This document shows positions 6,250 to 9,492 of a stretch of DNA of 9,492 nt, one piece after another. A program made the position numbers and the translations under genes. Where the stretch lies: the NCBI GenBank assembly GCA_002315945.1, contig DCIJ01000045.1:1-9492 (forward strand), in the 5' to 3' direction. Numbering within the stretch: the stretch's first letter is position 1; each line of letters starts with the position of its first letter. The DNA comes from Lachnospiraceae bacterium UBA1729. GTDB taxonomy: Bacteria > Bacillota > Clostridia > Lachnospirales > Lachnospiraceae. Under the pieces are notes generated by a model that worked only from the letters and a program-made list of their open reading frames with translations, did no database searches and was not told the origin of the DNA.

Positions 6250-8838
6250 ATGCGAAAAATTATTCAAAGAGGCTTTAGTGGAACTACAAATTCTGAACCA
6301 TCAGCCAGAGAGCTGGAGCATGCAAAACTTGTTAGAAGAGCAGCTGCTGAGAGTTTTGTACTTTTAAAAAATGAGGGAATGCTACCTGTTTCAAAGGATG
6401 TTCCGCTGGCACTATATGGCAGGGGAGCCGCATATACAATCAAGGGCGGTACCGGAAGCGGTGACGTAAATGAAAGAGAGAGTATTAGTATATATTCAGG
6501 TCTTGTTAATTTGGGATACACTATCACTACCAAGGAATGGCTGGATAACTATACTAAAGAATTTAGTGGATTACGAGAAGAATGGAAGCAGACAATTCTC
6601 AAAAAAGTTAATGAAGAAAAGCAGGACTTTTTTAATGTATATTCCACAACACCATTTTTGACACCTGCTGGTGATATGCCCCAAAAAACAGACACAGATA
6701 CTGCCATATATGTATTGAGCAGAGTAGCTGGTGAAGGTGCTGACCGATTCCTGGATAAAGGTGATTATTATCTAACTGATAAGGAATATGAAACAATAAA
6801 AGAAATATGCAGACTATATGATAAGGTTCTGCTGGTGATAAATTCAGGCAGTGTAGTGGATTTGTGCTTTCTGGATGAAGAATGGGCTGGTTCTGTTAAA
6901 GCGGTTATGTATATATCTCAGCCTGGTATGGAAGGCGGCAATGCATTTGCAGATGTTATCTCAGGACAGATATCTCCCTCAGGTAAGCTTACAGATACAT
7001 GGCCTGTTAAGTACGAGGATATTCCTAATGGCATGGATTTTTCCCACCTGAACAATGATGTATCTACAGAGAAGTATTCTGAGGGGATATATGTTGGATA
7101 CAGATATTTTGATAGCTTTAATGTTCCAGTTCGGTATGGTTTTGGATATGGACTGAGCTATACCAATTTTGATATTGAACTTAAGGATATTGCAATAAGT
7201 AATATTAATAAATCAGAAGCTGATGTTGATATGCACAGGGTTGATCCTCTGGAGAATGTCCTTAAGCTAGAGGCTTGTGTAAAAAATGTGGGAGAACATA
7301 GTGGCAAAGAGGTGGTACAGGTTTATGTATCGTTGCCCACAGGAAAATTAGATAAAGAATATCGTAGACTTGCTACTTTTGGCAAGACTTCAGAACTCAA
7401 ACCTGGAGAAACAGAATTGCTGGATATGAATGTTTCTTTATATGATTTGAGCTCCTTTGATGAGGCCAGCGCTTCTTATGTACTTGAGAAGGGTGTATAT
7501 GGAATATGGATTGGTAACAGCCTCGAAAGTGCAGTGCTATCAGGTTCAATAACAGTTGAAACAGATGAGACTTTTATAGAATTGGATCATATTTGTCTAT
7601 TAAAAGAGGAACTGGTTGAATTATGCCAGAATGAAGAGGATACACTGGCCAGATACAATGCCGACTGTGATGAAATAAGCTCAAAGGGTCTGATGAATGT
7701 TACCCTTGAAGCAGGAAGCATAATTAGTAAAAAGGCTGAATATTCAGATGATTTATATTCTGCAGCCGGCAGAGAAAATGATCCAGTACTAAAAGAAGCT
7801 GAAAAGTTTGTAAGTAAGCTGCCTTTGGATGATGTAATATTGTTAGCAATGGGGGACCCTCTTAGACAGCACAACGGTCAGCTGGGAGCTGCAGGTTCAA
7901 CTGTGCCAGGTTCTGCAGGAGAAACTAATCATGTGGCAAGGGATAAGGGATTAGCTGGAATCCCTCTGGCGGATGGACCTGCCGGCCTTAGAATAATCAA
8001 GCATTACAATGTGTCAGATGGAAAAGTTCAATATATTCCATTCCTGGCGGCACTTGAAAATGGATTTTTTAATGATGAAGAAATCAGACCTGGTGATACT
8101 TATTATCAGTATTGTACTGCTGTCCCTGTGGGAACAGGACTGGCACAAACCTGGAATGTAGAATTAGTGGCTGAAATTGGCAGATGTGTCGGAATAGAGA
8201 TGGAAGAGTTCGGTATTACACTTTGGTTAGCCCCTGGAATGAATATTCATCGAAATCCTCTCTGTGGCAGAAACTTTGAATACTATTCAGAAGATCCCTT
8301 TATTTCAGGAAAAATTGCTTCTGCCATGACAAAAGGCGTACAAAGTTTACCAGGTATTGGTACTACCATTAAGCATTTCTGCTGTAATAATGTTGAAGAT
8401 AACAGACTACATATTAATTCTGTGGTTTCAGAGAAGGCACTTAGGGAAATATACCTTCGTGGTTTTGAAATGGCAATTAAAGAATCACAGCCTATGTCTA
8501 TTATGACCAGCTATAATAAAGTTAATAATGTTCATTCTGCCAACAACCATGATCTGTGCATGAAAGCAGCCAGAAATGAATGGGGATTTGCAGGTACTAT
8601 AATGACAGACTGGACAACTACCCATGATAATCCTGAAAGTACTGCTTCTGGATGTATGAGGGCAGGCAATGACTTGATTATGCCAGGAGAATTATCAGAT
8701 GTTGATAATATTAAAGCTGAAATTGAAAATGGAACACTAACAGAAGCAGACTTGAGAAAATGTATTGCAAGATTAGTATGTACAATATTTAAGTCGAATC
8801 AGTATGAAGATGCCAAATGTTACTATGAAACACTTTGA
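6250..8838 (+). CDS. GH3 beta-glucosidase-type glycoside hydrolase with swapped domain order
   Basis: An 862-residue hydrolase that should release glucose or a related sugar from the non-reducing end of beta-linked oligosaccharides by the retaining mechanism. Domain order is reversed relative to ordinary GH3. The alpha/beta-sandwich domain comes first (about 25-260; AAAESFVLLKNEGMLP, then GEGADR 161-166 with E162 as probable acid/base). The fibronectin-III-like domain follows (about 335-437; YGFGYGLSYT at 296-305 just precedes it). A linker leads to the TIM barrel (about 520-850) with ADGPAGLR (574-581), GRNFEYYSEDP (673-683), KHF (708-710) and MTDW (785-788), in which D787 is the expected nucleophile. 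There is no signal peptide, so it is probably cytoplasmic and acts on imported oligosaccharides. The inverted order is known from Butyrivibrio fibrisolvens BglA and a Ruminococcus albus enzyme. GAAAGG (6232-6237) lies 12 bases before the ATG, somewhat far. Exact substrate (gluco, xylo, arabino) is not determinable. Confidence 0.93.
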   Translation: MRKIIQRGFSGTTNSEPSARELEHAKLVRRAAAESFVLLKNEGMLPVSKDVPLALYGRGAAYTIKGGTGSGDVNERESISIYSGLVNLGYTITTKEWLDNYTKEFSGLREEWKQTILKKVNEEKQDFFNVYSTTPFLTPAGDMPQKTDTDTAIYVLSRVAGEGADRFLDKGDYYLTDKEYETIKEICRLYDKVLLVINSGSVVDLCFLDEEWAGSVKAVMYISQPGMEGGNAFADVISGQISPSGKLTDTWPVKYEDIPNGMDFSHLNNDVSTEKYSEGIYVGYRYFDSFNVPVRYGFGYGLSYTNFDIELKDIAISNINKSEADVDMHRVDPLENVLKLEACVKNVGEHSGKEVVQVYVSLPTGKLDKEYRRLATFGKTSELKPGETELLDMNVSLYDLSSFDEASASYVLEKGVYGIWIGNSLESAVLSGSITVETDETFIELDHICLLKEELVELCQNEEDTLARYNADCDEISSKGLMNVTLEAGSIISKKAEYSDDLYSAAGRENDPVLKEAEKFVSKLPLDDVILLAMGDPLRQHNGQLGAAGSTVPGSAGETNHVARDKGLAGIPLADGPAGLRIIKHYNVSDGKVQYIPFLAALENGFFNDEEIRPGDTYYQYCTAVPVGTGLAQTWNVELVAEIGRCVGIEMEEFGITLWLAPGMNIHRNPLCGRNFEYYSEDPFISGKIASAMTKGVQSLPGIGTTIKHFCCNNVEDNRLHINSVVSEKALREIYLRGFEMAIKESQPMSIMTSYNKVNNVHSANNHDLCMKAARNEWGFAGTIMTDWTTTHDNPESTASGCMRAGNDLIMPGELSDVDNIKAEIENGTLTEADLRKCIARLVCTIFKSNQYEDAKCYYETL

Positions 8839-8853
8839 AAGGTGTAATTTACC

Positions 8854-8892
8854 ATGGATATTGAAAAACAAAAAGAAAAATTAAAAAGGTAA
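8854..8892 (+). CDS. 12-codon mini-ORF after the GH3 gene, possibly a remnant
   Basis: Overlapping the GH3 stop codon is a good ribosome binding site (AAAGGTG, 8838-8844), then after nine bases ATG 8854, encoding MDIEKQKEKLKR and a TAA stop. The peptide is highly charged and would form a short helix. It may be the beginning of a gene whose rest has been lost, a translated small peptide, or chance. No family is recognisable at this length. Confidence 0.25.
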   Translation: MDIEKQKEKLKR

Positions 8893-8941
8893 TGTAGTGT
8901 TCCTTGGATGAAGTTTGTTAATGAATCAATGATTGTACATC

Positions 8942-8983
8942 TTGTTTAAAAAAAGTAACAAAATCTTAAAAAATTTGTTTAAA
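8942..8983 (+). repeat. direct repeat TTGTTTAAA, 33 bases apart, in the ppdK upstream region
   Basis: TTGTTTAAA occurs at 8942-8950 and again at 8975-8983. The 33-base offset is close to three helical turns. Either copy could act as a -35-like element or a protein site, but neither has a good -10 at 17 bases; TATATT at 9001-9006 is 20 bases from the second. The surrounding DNA is extremely AT-rich, which weakens significance. Confidence 0.3.
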
Positions 8984-8995
8984 TTATACGGAAGA

Positions 8996-9015
8996 TTTGA
9001 TATATTATTATCAAA
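8996..9015. promoter_or_regulatory. perfect 7-base inverted repeat upstream of ppdK, possible operator
   Basis: TTTGATA (8996-9002) and TATCAAA (9009-9015) are perfect reverse complements around a six-base AT spacer, the geometry of a dimeric repressor site. TATATT (9001-9006), a 5 of 6 match to a -10 hexamer, lies inside it. It sits 5 bases before the hairpin at 9020. It does not match a regulator site I can name. Confidence 0.4.
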
Positions 9016-9019
9016 CATC

Positions 9020-9052
9020 ATAGGTGTTGGAGAATCCTTCAGCACCTATTTT
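9020..9052 (+). promoter_or_regulatory. 13-bp hairpin in the ppdK leader, attenuator-like or weak terminator
   Basis: ATAGGTGTTGGAG (9020-9032) pairs with CTTCAGCACCTAT (9037-9049), 13 pairs of which two are G-U, with a four-base loop (9033-9036). Only four T residues (9049-9052) follow, so it is a poor terminator by usual rules. It could end GH3 transcripts weakly, attenuate ppdK transcription, or cap and stabilise the ppdK mRNA if transcription starts just upstream. No riboswitch class is recognised. Confidence 0.6.
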
Positions 9053-9086
9053 ATAGTGAAGATTTCTTTTATTGGGAAGGAGAAAA

Positions 9087-9092
9087 ATGTAG
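9087..9092 (+). promoter_or_regulatory. start-stop pair (ATG TAG) directly before the ppdK start
   Basis: ATG 9087-9089 is followed at once by TAG 9090-9092, and the true ppdK ATG begins at 9093 in the same frame. The single Shine-Dalgarno region (GGGAAGGAG, 9074-9082) lies 4 bases from the first ATG and 10 from the second, so both could be used. The conserved ppdK N terminus (KKWIYLF) requires the second ATG. Confidence 0.45.
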
Positions 9093-9492
9093 ATGAAAAA
9101 ATGGATTTATCTTTTTACTGAAGGCAGCGCTGACATGCGTAACCTGTTAGGTGGAAAGGGAGCTAACCTCGCAGAGATGACCAATCTGGGATTGCCTGTT
9201 CCACAGGGCTTTACAATTACCACAGAAGCTTGTACTCAGTATTATGAAGATGGCCGAAAAATTAATGATGAAATAATTGGACAGATTATGGATTACATTA
9301 TCAAGATGGAAGAAATCACCGGAAAGAAATTCGGGGATAAGGAAAATCCATTACTTGTATCTGTTCGTTCTGGTGCCAGAGCTTCCATGCCTGGTATGAT
9401 GGACACAATTTTAAATCTGGGTCTTAATGAAGATGTAGTCGAAGTTCTTGCTAATAAATCAGGAAATCCCAGATGGGCTTGGGACTGCTACA
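9093..9492 (+). CDS. ppdK: pyruvate, phosphate dikinase, N-terminal part (runs off the window)
   Basis: The enzyme interconverts pyruvate, ATP and phosphate with phosphoenolpyruvate, AMP and pyrophosphate; in fermentative anaerobes it links glycolysis and gluconeogenesis in the cytoplasm. The first 133 codons are present and open to the window end. The N-terminal nucleotide-binding domain is clear: RNLLGGKGANLAEM (16-29) with K22, PQGFTITTEAC (37-47), GKKFGD (77-82), and VSVRSGARASMPGMMDTILN (89-108) with R92. Numbering of K22 and R92 coincides with the ATP-binding residues of the Clostridium symbiosum enzyme as I remember that sequence. The full protein is normally about 875 residues, so roughly 85% lies beyond the window. 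The start is fixed by the match at residue 4 onward and by GGGAAGGAG upstream. The leader contains an inverted repeat, a hairpin and a start-stop pair that may set expression. Confidence 0.96.
   Translation, partial: MKKWIYLFTEGSADMRNLLGGKGANLAEMTNLGLPVPQGFTITTEACTQYYEDGRKINDEIIGQIMDYIIKMEEITGKKFGDKENPLLVSVRSGARASMPGMMDTILNLGLNEDVVEVLANKSGNPRWAWDCY

Noticed and set aside
8942..8961. Rex (redox repressor) operator TTGTT...AACAA upstream of ppdK
   Set aside because: The half-sites are separated by ten bases, whereas the usual Rex site is 18 bases with eight between the arms, and the inner positions do not match.
9020..9052. Riboswitch in the ppdK leader
   Set aside because: Only one simple hairpin is present, with no conserved core of a known riboswitch class and too little leader sequence for a multi-stem aptamer.
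8933..9121. 62-codon + strand frame spanning the ppdK leader
   Set aside because: It has no ribosome binding site, a Lys/Phe/Ile-rich translation typical of AT-rich noncoding DNA, and overlaps the true ppdK start in another frame.

Overview
The window looks like a chromosomal stretch from a low-GC, Gram-positive anaerobe of the Lachnospiraceae (Butyrivibrio, Pseudobutyrivibrio or Roseburia type). Three things point there: a domain-swapped GH3 beta-glucosidase of the kind known from rumen Butyrivibrio and Ruminococcus, a surface protein ending in a QTGD-type sorting signal, and a pyruvate phosphate dikinase whose first 133 residues closely follow my recollection of the Clostridium symbiosum enzyme. 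All genes lie on the + strand. No tRNA, rRNA, CRISPR array or insertion sequence was seen.

Positions 1-3399 hold a compact metal-homeostasis operon. It contains the tail of a small HMA-type metal-binding protein, a P1B-2 (Zn/Cd/Pb-type) efflux ATPase that lacks its own N-terminal HMA domain, an ArsR/SmtB-family sensor carrying the residues of two classical metal sites, a class I SAM methyltransferase, and a 131-residue protein of unknown function that overlaps the methyltransferase stop codon by one base. The probable logic is that HMA protein and ATPase bind and export soft divalent metal while the ArsR protein represses the operon until metal binds. The roles of the last two genes are open. 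The operon promoter and operator must lie upstream of the window.

Positions 3400-6158 form a separate unit. An AT-rich 230-base leader carries a plausible sigma-A promoter and overlapping inverted and direct repeats. It drives an 821-residue secreted protein: signal peptide, Ser/Asp-rich segment, long Ala/Lys/Glu helical arm, central non-repetitive domain, second helical arm, linker, and C-terminal sorting signal. A strong intrinsic terminator follows.

Positions 6159-8892 carry a cytoplasmic GH3 glycosidase with the alpha/beta-sandwich domain first and the catalytic TIM barrel last, followed by a 12-codon mini-ORF with its own ribosome binding site. Positions 8893-9492 contain the structured leader of ppdK (an inverted repeat, a 13-bp hairpin, and a start-stop codon pair directly before the true start) and the first 133 codons of ppdK, which runs off the window end.

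Nothing here is clearly a wholly new system. The least explained parts are the methyltransferase and unknown-protein pair tied to the metal efflux operon, the two-armed surface protein, and the two structured leaders.
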